From the NCBI GenBank assembly GCA_018268935.1, contig JAFDVS010000071.1, positions 62,001-126,000 of the forward strand: a stretch of DNA of 64,000 nucleotides. The letters run 5' to 3'. The notes beneath the pieces are model-generated. The model was not told the DNA's origin and made no database searches. It saw only the letters and a program-made list of their open reading frames with translations. The DNA is from Acidobacteriota bacterium. Its GTDB lineage: Bacteria; Acidobacteriota; Terriglobia; Bryobacterales; Bryobacteraceae. Position 1 is the stretch's first letter, and each line of letters opens with the position of its first letter. The position numbers and the translations under genes were made by a program. This document shows positions 16,995-25,918 of the stretch, piece by piece.

Positions 16995-18295
16995 GACGCC
17001 GCGAGTTTCTGGGCTCACTGCTGGCCACTGCCGCCCACGCGCAAAAGGGAAAGCCAAACATCGTGTTCATCCTCGCCGACGATCTCGGCTGGGCGGAACT
17101 CGGCTGCTACGGCAACACGTTCAACTCCACGCCGAACCTCGATCGCCTCGCCGCCGAAGGGCTGCGCTTCACGCACGCCTATTCCGCCGCTCCCGTCTGT
17201 TCGCCCATGCGTGCTTCGTTCATGACCGGACAGACCCCGGCCCGCGTCGGCATCCTCGATTACCTTCGCGCCGACGACACCAATCACCTTTCCCCGAAGC
17301 TCCCCACGCTGCCCAAAATGCTGCGCCAAGCCGGCTACCACACCGGCTTGATCGGCAAGTGGCACCTCATGGGCGATTACCGCACGCGCCCCGGCGATCC
17401 CAAGCTCCATGGCTTCGATGAAGTGATCTGCTCCGAGCAAAGCTACATCGGGCCGGGCTACTATTGGCATCCGTATAAACATCTCCCTGACGTGCAGGCC
17501 CGCACTCCCAACGAGTACCTCACCGATCGCCTCAACCAGGAAGCTGTCGATTTCATCGAGCGCAATGCCAGGGGGAAACCGTTCTTCCTCTACCTGGCCC
17601 ACTACGCTCCGCACACGCGCCTCAGCGGCAAACCCGAGCTTGAAAAGAAATACGCGGCACGCGACGGGGCAGGGAAGAACCGCAACAACCCGCAGCTTGC
17701 CGCCATGCTCGAATCCATCGACGAAGGAGCCGGCCGCATCCTCGCCACACTCGACAAGCTCGGACTGGCCCAAAACACTCTGGTCATCTTTTGTTCCGAC
17801 AACGGCGGCGAGCTCAACGTCACCACCAACACCGGCCTCCGCGGCGGCAAGTCCATGCTCTACGAAGGCGGCATCCGCGTCCCGTTCATTGCCCGCTGGA
17901 AAGGCCACATCCCCGCCGGCACGCAATCGAGCGAGCCCATCTGCAGCATCGACTTTTATCCCACTCTGCTCGATATCGCCGGCGCGAAGCCGCCTGCCAA
18001 CCACACCATCGACGGCGTCTCCATCGCCGCCCTCTTGCGCAAGCCCGCCGGCAAACTCAAGCCGCGCGACCTCGCCTGGTATTACCCCCTGGAGAAGGAT
18101 CATTTCCTTGGTGGCAAATCCGCTGCCGCCATCCGCGACCGGCGCTGGAAGCTGATTGAGTTCCTCCAGTCCGGCGAAAAGCAACTCTTCGATCTCCAGG
18201 CCGATCCCACGGAGCAGCACGACCTCGCCCCGTCACAGCCGGACAAAGTCGCCCTACTCTCCGCCCGTCTCAAAGACTGGCGCGCCCGCATGTAG
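16991..18295 (+). CDS. Exported sulfatase, second copy
   Basis: 434 aa. Tat-type signal (RRREFLGSLLATAAHA), metal site LADDLGWAELGC, modification motif CSPMR at 70-74 followed by FMTGQ, GKWHLMGD, and the C-terminal HDLAPSQPDKV seen in many polysaccharide sulfatases. Cys70 is the residue converted to formylglycine. Translationally coupled to the GH51 gene by ATGA, so the pair probably strips sulfate and arabinose from the same glycan. It is related to, but clearly diverged from, the sulfatase at 5877-7208. Confidence 0.93.
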   Translation: MRRREFLGSLLATAAHAQKGKPNIVFILADDLGWAELGCYGNTFNSTPNLDRLAAEGLRFTHAYSAAPVCSPMRASFMTGQTPARVGILDYLRADDTNHLSPKLPTLPKMLRQAGYHTGLIGKWHLMGDYRTRPGDPKLHGFDEVICSEQSYIGPGYYWHPYKHLPDVQARTPNEYLTDRLNQEAVDFIERNARGKPFFLYLAHYAPHTRLSGKPELEKKYAARDGAGKNRNNPQLAAMLESIDEGAGRILATLDKLGLAQNTLVIFCSDNGGELNVTTNTGLRGGKSMLYEGGIRVPFIARWKGHIPAGTQSSEPICSIDFYPTLLDIAGAKPPANHTIDGVSIAALLRKPAGKLKPRDLAWYYPLEKDHFLGGKSAAAIRDRRWKLIEFLQSGEKQLFDLQADPTEQHDLAPSQPDKVALLSARLKDWRARM

Positions 18296-18314
18296 CCATA
18301 TCACACAACCACTC

Positions 18315-18351
18315 TGCGCCAGACGGCGCACACGCAGCGCATTTTCTGCGC
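18315..18351. terminator. Two stacked hairpins after the sulfatase gene
   Basis: TGCGCC-AGAC-GGCGCA (18315-18330, perfect six-base stem) and GCGCA-TTTTC-TGCGC (18337-18351). They sit about 20 and 40 bases after the stop and may end the GH51-sulfatase transcript; there is no clean T-run, so a role in regulation of the next operon is also possible. Confidence 0.4.
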
Positions 18352-18370
18352 AAATGCCCATATTTGTGGA

Positions 18371-18387
18371 TTGGCATGTCATTTGCT
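18371..18387 (+). promoter_or_regulatory. Sigma-54 (-24/-12) type promoter for the cytochrome/NrfD operon
   Basis: TTGGCATG-TCAT-TTGCT. Against the sigma-54 consensus (Y)TGGCACG-N4-TTGCW there is one mismatch, and the invariant GG and GC are separated by exactly ten bases. It lies 42 bases upstream of the cytochrome start, leaving room for transcription start near 18398 and the AAGGAG ribosome site at 18414. Inverted repeat arms GCAAATG (18350-18356) and CATTTGC (18380-18386) overlap it. Such promoters need an enhancer-binding activator; none is in the window. Confidence 0.5.
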
Positions 18388-18428
18388 TCAGCACAGCCCA
18401 AGTTACGGTTGGCAAGGAGTTGTGATCC

Positions 18429-18884
18429 ATGCGAATCACCTTCAAAGATGCCGCGCACTTGATTCGACTCGTGATCGTAGTCCTCATTGCGATGGCCGCT
18501 TTCGCCGGTCTCCGTTCTCTGATGGTCCCCGAGAGCTTCGGCCAGTACGGCCACTATCGCGGCAACGCCCTCGAAGAGATACGCGCCAAACCCGTCTCCT
18601 TCGCCGGACGCCAGGCCTGCGCCGAATGCCATGACGCCGTGGTCGAAGCAAAGAAGGCGGGCAAGCACGTCAACATTGGCTGCGAAGCCTGTCACGGCGC
18701 TCAAGCCAAACACGCCGAGGACCCGTCGCTCAAACCCACCAAACCCGACACCGCCGTCCTCTGCGCCCGTTGCCACGAAAAGAACTCGGCCAAGCCGCAC
18801 GGCTTCCCTCAAGTCGCCACGAAAGATCACAACACCGGTATGGCCTGCGGCGATTGCCATCAGCCGCATCAACCCAAGCTTTAA
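18429..18884 (+). CDS. Membrane-anchored tetrahaem cytochrome c
   Basis: 151 aa. Residues ~10-30 are a membrane anchor (LIRLVIVVLIAMAAFAGL). Four CxxCH haem c sites: CAECH 64-68, CEACH 85-89, CARCH 112-116, CGDCH 140-144. Extra histidines (H80, H95, H124, H134, H147) could serve as distal ligands. It should carry electrons at the periplasmic face of the membrane. First gene of an operon with a ferredoxin and an NrfD-type quinone subunit, so it probably links the quinone pool to a periplasmic partner. AAGGAG lies nine bases before the ATG. Confidence 0.92.
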   Translation: MRITFKDAAHLIRLVIVVLIAMAAFAGLRSLMVPESFGQYGHYRGNALEEIRAKPVSFAGRQACAECHDAVVEAKKAGKHVNIGCEACHGAQAKHAEDPSLKPTKPDTAVLCARCHEKNSAKPHGFPQVATKDHNTGMACGDCHQPHQPKL

Positions 18885-18905
18885 CTCCGAAGGAGGCTGC
18901 ACCCC

Positions 18906-19655
18906 ATGTCCACCAGCCGACGAGACCTGTTATCCCAATCCGGCAAATGGCTCTTCCTCACCTCAGCCGCGCAGGCCGCCCTGGAGTTTGTCCTCGCAGG
19001 CAATGCCGAAGCCGCGCCCACCTACAACATGCATACCCACTGGTGGGCGATGACCATCGACATCAACAAGTGCATCGGCTGCGGCAACTGCGTCCGCGCC
19101 TGCGCCGAAGAGAACGGCGTGCCCAAGGGTTTCTTCCGCACCTGGATTGAGCGCTACGACGTGCCCTCCTGGGAAATGGAACACCCCGAAGTTGACTCGC
19201 CCAACGGCGGCATGGACGGCTTCCCCGAAAAGCCCATCAAAGGCAAAAGTTTCTTCGTACCCAAGCTCTGCAATCACTGTGCCCACTCGCCCTGCGTGCA
19301 GGTGTGCCCCGTCGGCGCAACGTTTGAAACGCCCGATGGCCTGGTGCTGGTCGACGAAAAATATTGCCTCGGCTGCCGCTACTGCGTGCAAGCCTGCCCC
19401 TATGGCTGCCGTTACATCAATCCCAAGACCAACACGGTGGACAAGTGCACGCTCTGCTATCACCGCATCTCGAAAGGGCTCACCACGGCCTGTTGCGAAG
19501 CCTGCCCCACCGGCTGCCGCACCCTCGCCGACCTCAAAAATCCCAAAGACCCGGTGCACGATTTCCTTCGCACCAACAGCATTCAGGTTCTGAAACCCCA
19601 GATGGCCACGGGCTCCAAAGTCTACTACCGCGGCCTCGATGGCTCGGTTCGATAA
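18906..19655 (+). CDS. Tat-exported ferredoxin subunit with four [4Fe-4S] sites (NrfC/DmsB type)
   Basis: 249 aa. Tat-like N-terminus (SRRDLLSQSGKWLFL). Four cysteine clusters in the arrangement of NrfC/DmsB/HybA: CIGCGNCVRAC at 56-66, CNHCAHSPCVQVCP at 122-135, CLGCRYCVQACPYGC at 154-168, and CTLC (181-184) with CCEACPTGC (196-204). It would wire electrons between the NrfD membrane subunit and a periplasmic partner. The start follows the cytochrome by 21 bases with GGAGG before it. Ten bases separate its stop from the NrfD start. No molybdopterin subunit accompanies it. Confidence 0.93.
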   Translation: MSTSRRDLLSQSGKWLFLTSAAQAALEFVLAGNAEAAPTYNMHTHWWAMTIDINKCIGCGNCVRACAEENGVPKGFFRTWIERYDVPSWEMEHPEVDSPNGGMDGFPEKPIKGKSFFVPKLCNHCAHSPCVQVCPVGATFETPDGLVLVDEKYCLGCRYCVQACPYGCRYINPKTNTVDKCTLCYHRISKGLTTACCEACPTGCRTLADLKNPKDPVHDFLRTNSIQVLKPQMATGSKVYYRGLDGSVR

Positions 19656-19665
19656 GGAGAACATT

Positions 19666-20841
19666 ATGCAGGAAGCAGTTCACGCCGTCGAAGGTTTCCT
19701 TTATCCCAACGAGGTGGAGTTGCAGTGGAGCATCCTCATCGTGCTCTACCCCTACATCACCGGATTGGTTGCCGGCGCATTCATCCTGGCATCGCTCGAG
19801 CGCGTGTTCAAGGTCGAAGCCGTAAAGCCCACCTACCGGCTCGCCCTGCTTACCGCGCTCGCGTTCCTGCTGGTTGCGCCACTCCCGCTGCAACTCCACC
19901 TTGGCCATCCCGAGCGTTCGCTCGAAATGTATCTCACGCCGCACAAGTCGTCTGCCATGGCGATGTTCGGCTTCGTCTACCTCTGGTACCTCATGGTCGT
20001 CCTGCTGTTGGAAATCTGGCTCGATTACCGCAAAGACATCGTCCAGCTCTCGCAGACCACGAAGGGCCCCGTCCGGCTGATCTACAAAGCGCTGACTCTC
20101 GGCTCCAGCAACGTCTCCCCCGGAGCGCTCAACGCCGATGACCGCATCGGCTACATCATCACCGTCATCGGTATCCCATCGGCATTCCTGCTCCACGGCT
20201 ATGTCGGCTTCATCTTCGGCTCCATCAAAGCCAACCCCTGGTGGTCCACGCCGCTCATGCCCATCGTCTTCCTCTTCTCGGCGATGGTCAGCGGCATCGC
20301 CGCGGTGATGATGCTCTACATCGTCACCACCTGGCTGCGCAAAAAGCCTCTCGACATGCGCTGCGTCGACACCATCGCCAAGTACCTGTTCTACGCCTTC
20401 GTCATCGACTTCTCGCTCGAAATGCTCGACCTCATTCACCGCATCTACGAAGCCGATGAATCGTTCCACACCCTCGACTTCATGGTCCACACGCGCCTCT
20501 TCCTCTCGCAGGTGATCCTCCAGATCATCCTCGGCACCGGCGTGCCGCTGGCATGCCTCGCCGCCACGCAACTGTGGACGTTCTCTGAGCCCGTTCGCCG
20601 CAAGCTCTACTTTACTTCCGGCCTGTTGACGCTCATTGGCATCTTCGCCATGCGCTGGAACGTCGTCATTGGTGGCCAGCTCTTCTCCAAGAGCTTCCTC
20701 GGCTACACGTCCTACAAGATGGAGTTCGCTCACCGCGAAGGGCTGCTTGCAGCCGTCGCCCTGATGATTCTTCCCTTCCTGCTGTTGTGGGGATTGGTAA
20801 AACTTCTGCCGCCCTGGTCCGAACACGAAGCCAAGGCATAA
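19666..20841 (+). CDS. NrfD/PsrC-family quinone-interacting membrane subunit
   Basis: 391 aa, about eight to ten membrane helices, e.g. WSILIVLYPYITGLVAGAF and LLTALAFLLVAPLPLQL. This family oxidises or reduces quinol and passes electrons to the four-cluster ferredoxin. HLGHPERSLEMYLTPHKSSAM near residue 80 matches the conserved loop of the family. I chose the ATG at 19666 (AAGGAG six to ten bases upstream) over one at 19639 that lies inside the previous gene. Confidence 0.9.
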   Translation: MQEAVHAVEGFLYPNEVELQWSILIVLYPYITGLVAGAFILASLERVFKVEAVKPTYRLALLTALAFLLVAPLPLQLHLGHPERSLEMYLTPHKSSAMAMFGFVYLWYLMVVLLLEIWLDYRKDIVQLSQTTKGPVRLIYKALTLGSSNVSPGALNADDRIGYIITVIGIPSAFLLHGYVGFIFGSIKANPWWSTPLMPIVFLFSAMVSGIAAVMMLYIVTTWLRKKPLDMRCVDTIAKYLFYAFVIDFSLEMLDLIHRIYEADESFHTLDFMVHTRLFLSQVILQIILGTGVPLACLAATQLWTFSEPVRRKLYFTSGLLTLIGIFAMRWNVVIGGQLFSKSFLGYTSYKMEFAHREGLLAAVALMILPFLLLWGLVKLLPPWSEHEAKA

Positions 20842-20865
20842 CCACGCGTTCCGGAGGAGGACGCC

Positions 20866-22533
20866 ATGGACAGACAGGTCACGTCGCCTGAACTGATCGC
20901 AGAGTTGTCGGAACAGGTGCGGGAATTGCGAGCCCGCCTGGAGGTTGTGGAGCGCCGCCTGAGCCTTGCTCCGCAGCCCGTCGTCGAAACACCCGCTGTG
21001 CTTGCCGAGGTGGAATCCCAGGCTCTCCATCAGGCCGCCGGAATGGTCCCCGTCGTCGGCCGTGCCCTGCTCGGCATAGCCGGCGCCTACCTGCTGCGCG
21101 CCATCGCCGAATCCGGCATGATCCCGCAATTGGCCGCGGTTGCCGCAGGGGTCGTTTACGCCCTCTGGTGGCTGCTCAGCTCCGCGCGCCTCGCCGCGAA
21201 GGGACACATGATCGCCGGCGCCCACGCCGTCACCGCCGTGTTGGTGATTTATCCCATGGTGTGGGAAACCACGGTGCGCTTCCAGACGCTGCCCGCCGAA
21301 GCCGCGGCTGCATTGCTTGCCGCCTTCGTCGCCATCGGACTCGCCGTCGCCTGGCAGCGCAGCTTGCGCGAAATCGTCTGGGTCACGGTGCTTGCCGGCT
21401 TGATGACGGCCATCGCGCTGCTGGTTGTCACGCACAACATTGTGCCGTTCACCGTCAGCCTGCTCATCATGGCCGCGGCGATCGAAATCTCCGCCTGCCG
21501 CGATCACTGGCTGGATGTGCGCGGCATCGTCGCCATGACCGTGAACCTGGCGGTGCTGCTGGCCACCTATCTCATCTCGCGCAAAGGCGGTCTGCCCGAA
21601 GGCTACACTCCGGTGAGCGCGACGGCGCTGTTCCTCATCCAAACTTCGCTCGTGGTTATCTACCTCGCCAGCACGGCCTACCGGACTCTGTTCCTGCATC
21701 GCCCCATCTCGACCTTCGAAGTCATCCAAACGGCCCTGGCCTTCCTCCTCGGCATCGGTGGAGCTCTACGCACCGCGCAAAACGGCGACATCCCCGTGGC
21801 GTTGGTCTGCCTCGCCGCCGGTGTGGCCTGCTATCTGGTGGCGTTCGCATTCCTCGAACGCCGCACCGCGCACGATCGCAATTTCTACACCTATGCGACC
21901 TACGGCCTGCTGCTGCTGCTCACCGGGACGCTGTTGCTGCTTGGCCCGATGAGCGCCTCAGCCGTCTGGAGCCTGATGGCGATCACCGGCATGTACACCG
22001 GGGCTCGCTGGCAACGCACGACACTGCAGATGCACGGAGTGGTGTGCCTGGTGCTTGCCGCGTTGATGTCCGGAGCGCTTCGTGCCGCCACCGCCGGGCT
22101 CCTCTACGGCACGGCAACATTGCCGCACTACGCTCCGTGGCTCGCCGTCGCCGCCGCGATCGTCAGCTACACGCTGCTCCACACCTCCGACGATCGCAAA
22201 GCGGCAGTGATTACCGCGTCCTTGGGGAGTTGGTGCAGCATCGGCCTCATCGCCGCCACCGCCACACCGCCCGTAGCCGTGCGCTCCGTGATGCTGATCG
22301 GATTGGCGGTAGCTCTCGCCTGGTCCAGCGCACACTGGCTCCGCAACGAACTCATGTGGCTGGTGTATCCGGTGATGGCCGCCGGGGCGTACAAACTGCT
22401 CGCTGTCGATTTCGCCGAAGCCAAGCCCGCCGCGCTCGCCGTATCGTTGCTCTGCTTTGGTGGGGCGTTGCTGCTGCTGCCGCGCTTTGCCCGCCGATCG
22501 CCGAAAGCCGACGCCGCCACCACCGCGGGCTGA
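20866..22533 (+). CDS. Large multi-helix membrane protein with N-terminal coiled coil
   Basis: 555 aa. Residues 5-40 form a coiled coil (LIAELSEQVRELRARLEVVE). From ~60 on there are roughly 14-16 membrane helices with few charged residues between them. This layout resembles DUF2339-type proteins, but I cannot confirm membership. GGAGGAGG precedes the ATG and the gap to NrfD is 24 bases, so it belongs to the redox operon by position; whether it has a redox or an envelope role cannot be told. Confidence 0.7.
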   Translation: MDRQVTSPELIAELSEQVRELRARLEVVERRLSLAPQPVVETPAVLAEVESQALHQAAGMVPVVGRALLGIAGAYLLRAIAESGMIPQLAAVAAGVVYALWWLLSSARLAAKGHMIAGAHAVTAVLVIYPMVWETTVRFQTLPAEAAAALLAAFVAIGLAVAWQRSLREIVWVTVLAGLMTAIALLVVTHNIVPFTVSLLIMAAAIEISACRDHWLDVRGIVAMTVNLAVLLATYLISRKGGLPEGYTPVSATALFLIQTSLVVIYLASTAYRTLFLHRPISTFEVIQTALAFLLGIGGALRTAQNGDIPVALVCLAAGVACYLVAFAFLERRTAHDRNFYTYATYGLLLLLTGTLLLLGPMSASAVWSLMAITGMYTGARWQRTTLQMHGVVCLVLAALMSGALRAATAGLLYGTATLPHYAPWLAVAAAIVSYTLLHTSDDRKAAVITASLGSWCSIGLIAATATPPVAVRSVMLIGLAVALAWSSAHWLRNELMWLVYPVMAAGAYKLLAVDFAEAKPAALAVSLLCFGGALLLLPRFARRSPKADAATTAG

Positions 22534-22580
22534 ACAACACCAGGCCCAGATCCTCAGTATTATGAAATTGAGGGCGAACC

Positions 22581-22820
22581 GTGACGGAACCAAAGGAAAT
22601 TGACTGGTTGGCCTGCGAACTGATCGAGCAGATTCCCGGCAAGGTGTCTGGTCGTCCTATTGTGCGCGGTACGCGAATTCTCCCCGACGCCGTCGTAAAC
22701 GGCTACGATTCCGGTGCGACGGTAGAAGAGATTCTTGAGGACTACCCCGGCCTCACAATCGCTAAGATTCTCCGCCTCATCGAATTTGCGCACTCGATGC
22801 GAGGTCAGCCCGTTTCGTGA
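22581..22820 (+). CDS. DUF433 antitoxin
   Basis: 79 aa. Matches the DUF433 pattern: IPGKVSGRPIVRGTRI, then a helical region GATVEEILEDYPGLT and IAKILRLIEFA. DUF433 proteins are DNA-binding antitoxins that pair with Mut7-C/PIN-like toxins. GTG start with GAGGG eight bases upstream; a TATTAT sequence lies 30 bases before it. Its last four bases overlap the toxin start (GTGA). Confidence 0.88.
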   Translation: MTEPKEIDWLACELIEQIPGKVSGRPIVRGTRILPDAVVNGYDSGATVEEILEDYPGLTIAKILRLIEFAHSMRGQPVS

Positions 22821-23164
22821 AGGTCTTGCTTGACGAGAACCTTCCGCATCGGTTACGGAATGCGCTGCGCACTCATCAGGTATTCACCGTCCGCTATCAG
22901 GGTTGGGCGGGTCTGAAGAACGGGGAACTCCTGGCAACCGCGGAGAGGGACGGTTTCGACGTGTTCCTCACCGGAGACCAGACCATTTCGTACGAACAGA
23001 ACCTCTCGGTTCGGCGAATTGCCGTACTTGTTCTGTCGGCGGTGGAATGGCACATCATCCGCGAAAGCTTGGCGCTGATCCAGACTGCCGTCGATGCAGC
23101 CGAGCCAGGAGAGTACAGAAGGATCGAGGTTGGCACATTTCAACGCAACCCCCCGCGCCCATAG
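22817..23164 (+). CDS. DUF5615 PIN-like toxin
   Basis: 115 aa. MKVLLDENLPHRLRNAL at the start gives the conserved D-E-N-L of Mut7-C/DUF5615 PIN-like RNases; DVFLTGDQTISYEQNL supplies the second acidic site (T-G-D-Q). The expected activity is RNA cleavage held in check by the DUF433 partner. Overlap with the antitoxin gene means translational coupling. No sign of decay in either gene. Confidence 0.87.
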   Translation: MKVLLDENLPHRLRNALRTHQVFTVRYQGWAGLKNGELLATAERDGFDVFLTGDQTISYEQNLSVRRIAVLVLSAVEWHIIRESLALIQTAVDAAEPGEYRRIEVGTFQRNPPRP

Positions 23165-23198
23165 CGCCTTAATCTATCGCAATAAGCCGCAGTTGCGC

Positions 23199-25916
23199 TC
23201 ATTCATCCCTCAACACCACATTCGGATCCAGCCGCGATGCGCGCCACGCGGGCAGCCAACTCGCGAGCGCAGCCATCGCGGTGATGGTCGCGATCACACA
23301 CACGATCGTGAAAAGATCCGTCGGCTGTACCCCAAATAACAGCGAAGCCATCATACGATTGACGATGAGCGCGCCGGCTAAGCCAAACCCAATACCGATC
23401 GCCGTGACCGAGAGACCTTGCCGCATTACCTGCGCCAGCACCTGTGAGCGCGCCGCGCCCAGCGCCACGCGAATCCCAATTTCACGGCGGCGCTCGGTCA
23501 CCATGTACGACAGCACGCCGTAAGTCCCGATCGCTGCCAACAGCAGCGCCAGTCCGGCAAAGCCACTCAACAACTGCGCCAGAAGTCTCGGCCGGCGGAT
23601 GGATTCGGCGAACACTCGATCCATGTCGCGAAGCCGCACGATGGGAACCGTGGAGTCCACCTCTCTGACCGCTAGCTCGATGGTTCCTGACAACGCCGCC
23701 GGAGGCAACGTCGTCCGCAGCATTACATTCATGCTGGGTGGCGCGACGCCGTGCTGATCGAGAGACAAGTAGAGCTCAGTGCCGGCGGCGCGCTCGATGC
23801 CGCGCTGCCTCACATCCTTGGCCACTCCGATCACCGTGTGCCAAGCATTCTCCGTAGCGCCAAACATGCCGCTGGCAGGACGCACACGCTGGCCAATGGG
23901 GTTCTGGCCATTCCAGAGCTTCCTGGCGAGACTCTCATTGACGACGGCCACTTTGCCTTGGGATGCGCCATCGGCGCGTTCGAAACCGCGCCCCGCAACG
24001 ATGGGAATGCCCATGGTTCGGAAATAGTCGCCCATCACAAGCTGGTAGTAATCGACGATGGCAACATGCCTTCCGTCATCTGAGGTGAAGTTCCCCACAG
24101 GAGTCGCAATGGCATCCGGAGTTCGATTGGGAGGCAGGCCCGTCATGGCAACCGTTCCCAGAACTCCCGGTATGGAGCGAAGCCGATGGAGCACTCGCTG
24201 ATAGGCCTGTGCACGGGTATCGGCTTCGGAATTCGCCATCGGCAACGTCATCGAAAAAGTCACCAGCCGCGACCGGTCAAAGCCGGCATCCATTGTGGTG
24301 AGATTGTAGACCGTCTTCACAAGCAGGCCCGCGCCGGTGACGAGCATCACGGCGAACGCCACCTGGGCAATCACCAGCCCACGGCGCGTGAAGTGCCGCC
24401 AAGCGCCGCTTGCACCTCGCCCTCCCTCCTTGAGCGCAGTTGCCATGCTGCTTGTTCTGCCCCGTTCGAGGGACACGAAACCGAAAAGCAATGCGGTGCC
24501 AATGGTGAGGCACAGCGTTACCAGCAGAATCGGTAGTTCCACGGACAAACTGTGTGTACGGGGGATGCTGTCCGGGTAGGCACTCACCAGCAATCGCACA
24601 CCCGCATTGGCGAGCCATAGACCAAGCAGGCCGCCTGTTCCGGATATCACCGCTCCTTCGGTCACGGACTGCCGCAGCAAGCGCCCGCTGCTGGCGCCGA
24701 GCGCCGTACGCAGCACAAACTCGCGCCTGCGAGACCCGGCGCGAGCCATCATCAAGTTCGCCAGATTCGCGCACACGATGAGCAGCACGAATCCTACCGC
24801 GGCCTGCAGAACCCAGATGGTCCGGCTGGCGCTGCCCACGATCGCATCCTGCAGTGAGCGCATCTGCAGAGTGTGGTCGCCCGACAGCACTGGCCGGTTC
24901 GTTGGCACATGGCCTTTTGCCCCGGCGCGCTCCCCCCAGTCCTTCACGAATGCATCCAGCTCCGTTTGTGCCGCCTGCAACGTCACGCCGTCCTTCAGCC
25001 GCGCAACAACGTAGAGGACGTGCGCCTCGCGCTGCCCGGCCATACTCGGATGCAGCCATAACGGCAACCAAACCTCCGTGTGGTTGTCCATCAGGTCGGC
25101 GCCGGGTGGCATAATGCCAACGATCTCGTGACGGCGCCCTTCGATCTCCACCTTCTGTCCCACCAGCGGACGCCCCCCGAACGCCGTTTGCCACAGTTCG
25201 TGTGAGATGAGGGCAATCGGCGGAGGCAGTGTTCCGGTCCAACGCGCGGTTTCCTCTTCGCGGAACAGCCGCCCTTGTTGGGGTTGAAGCGTGAGCGCGT
25301 TCAGCAACTGCGCATCGACGGAAATGGAACGTACACGCAGCGGCCGATCCCCAGCCGTGAGGTTCACCTCTCCGGTTGTGTACGCCGAGCCGCCGGTGGA
25401 ATAGGCGCCCACCGCCGCGAACGACTGGTTCATCTGTTGGAACTCAGAGTACTCCGGCGCAGACAAAGGGTTTCGCGTTCCCCCGGCCGCCGGGGATTCT
25501 GCGGTCAGGAACAGCAGTTGATCGGGCTTGGGATAGTCGAGCGGACGCAGCAGAACTCCATGCACAATCGTGAAAATAGCCGTATTCGCTCCGATTCCGA
25601 GGGCCAACGTGGCCACCACTACTGCCGCAAATCCCGGGCTCTTGGCCAATGATCGAATGGTGTAGCGTACGTCCTGCGCAAGGTCCTCAATGAGATTGAC
25701 GTGGCGCATATCGCGGCATTCCTCCTTGTATTGCGCTATGCCGCCGATCATGCGGTGTGCGGCTGTTCGAGCCTCCTCGAGCGGCATGCCGGTGGCAACG
25801 TTCTCTTCGATGAGCTGGTCGAGGTGGAAACGAAGTTCCTCATCCAACTCGGCCTCCACCCGCGGCCTTTGCAATAGAGATCGAAAGCGCAAACGGGCCT
25901 TTTCCAGAATCCGCAC
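23199..25916 (-). CDS. ADOP-type (MacB-like) ABC transporter permease
   Basis: 905 aa. Acidobacterial duplicated orphan permease layout: an N-terminal soluble helical part (LRFRSLLQRPRVEAELDEEL, FHLDQLIEENVATGMPLEEA), then two copies of the FtsX/MacB permease unit. Each has one helix (VVATLALGIGANTAIFTIV in the first), a large periplasmic MacB-core domain, and three helices near the C-terminal side of the unit. No ATPase gene is adjacent. The start is a GTG at 25916 with AGGAGG eight bases upstream, inside the end of padR; a longer in-frame version would overlap padR and is rejected. Substrate unknown. The gene uses G-rich codons compared with neighbours at 28-33 kb. Confidence 0.9.
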   Translation of the reverse strand: MRILEKARLRFRSLLQRPRVEAELDEELRFHLDQLIEENVATGMPLEEARTAAHRMIGGIAQYKEECRDMRHVNLIEDLAQDVRYTIRSLAKSPGFAAVVVATLALGIGANTAIFTIVHGVLLRPLDYPKPDQLLFLTAESPAAGGTRNPLSAPEYSEFQQMNQSFAAVGAYSTGGSAYTTGEVNLTAGDRPLRVRSISVDAQLLNALTLQPQQGRLFREEETARWTGTLPPPIALISHELWQTAFGGRPLVGQKVEIEGRRHEIVGIMPPGADLMDNHTEVWLPLWLHPSMAGQREAHVLYVVARLKDGVTLQAAQTELDAFVKDWGERAGAKGHVPTNRPVLSGDHTLQMRSLQDAIVGSASRTIWVLQAAVGFVLLIVCANLANLMMARAGSRRREFVLRTALGASSGRLLRQSVTEGAVISGTGGLLGLWLANAGVRLLVSAYPDSIPRTHSLSVELPILLVTLCLTIGTALLFGFVSLERGRTSSMATALKEGGRGASGAWRHFTRRGLVIAQVAFAVMLVTGAGLLVKTVYNLTTMDAGFDRSRLVTFSMTLPMANSEADTRAQAYQRVLHRLRSIPGVLGTVAMTGLPPNRTPDAIATPVGNFTSDDGRHVAIVDYYQLVMGDYFRTMGIPIVAGRGFERADGASQGKVAVVNESLARKLWNGQNPIGQRVRPASGMFGATENAWHTVIGVAKDVRQRGIERAAGTELYLSLDQHGVAPPSMNVMLRTTLPPAALSGTIELAVREVDSTVPIVRLRDMDRVFAESIRRPRLLAQLLSGFAGLALLLAAIGTYGVLSYMVTERRREIGIRVALGAARSQVLAQVMRQGLSVTAIGIGFGLAGALIVNRMMASLLFGVQPTDLFTIVCVIATITAMAALASWLPAWRASRLDPNVVLRDE

Positions 25917-25918
25917 AG

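Noticed and set aside
19534..21729. Long open frame of 731 codons on the minus strand
   Set aside because: It runs antisense through the ferredoxin, NrfD and membrane-protein genes; its product is a His/Gln/Glu/Asp-rich sequence typical of antisense frames in high-GC DNA, and the sense genes have clear motifs.
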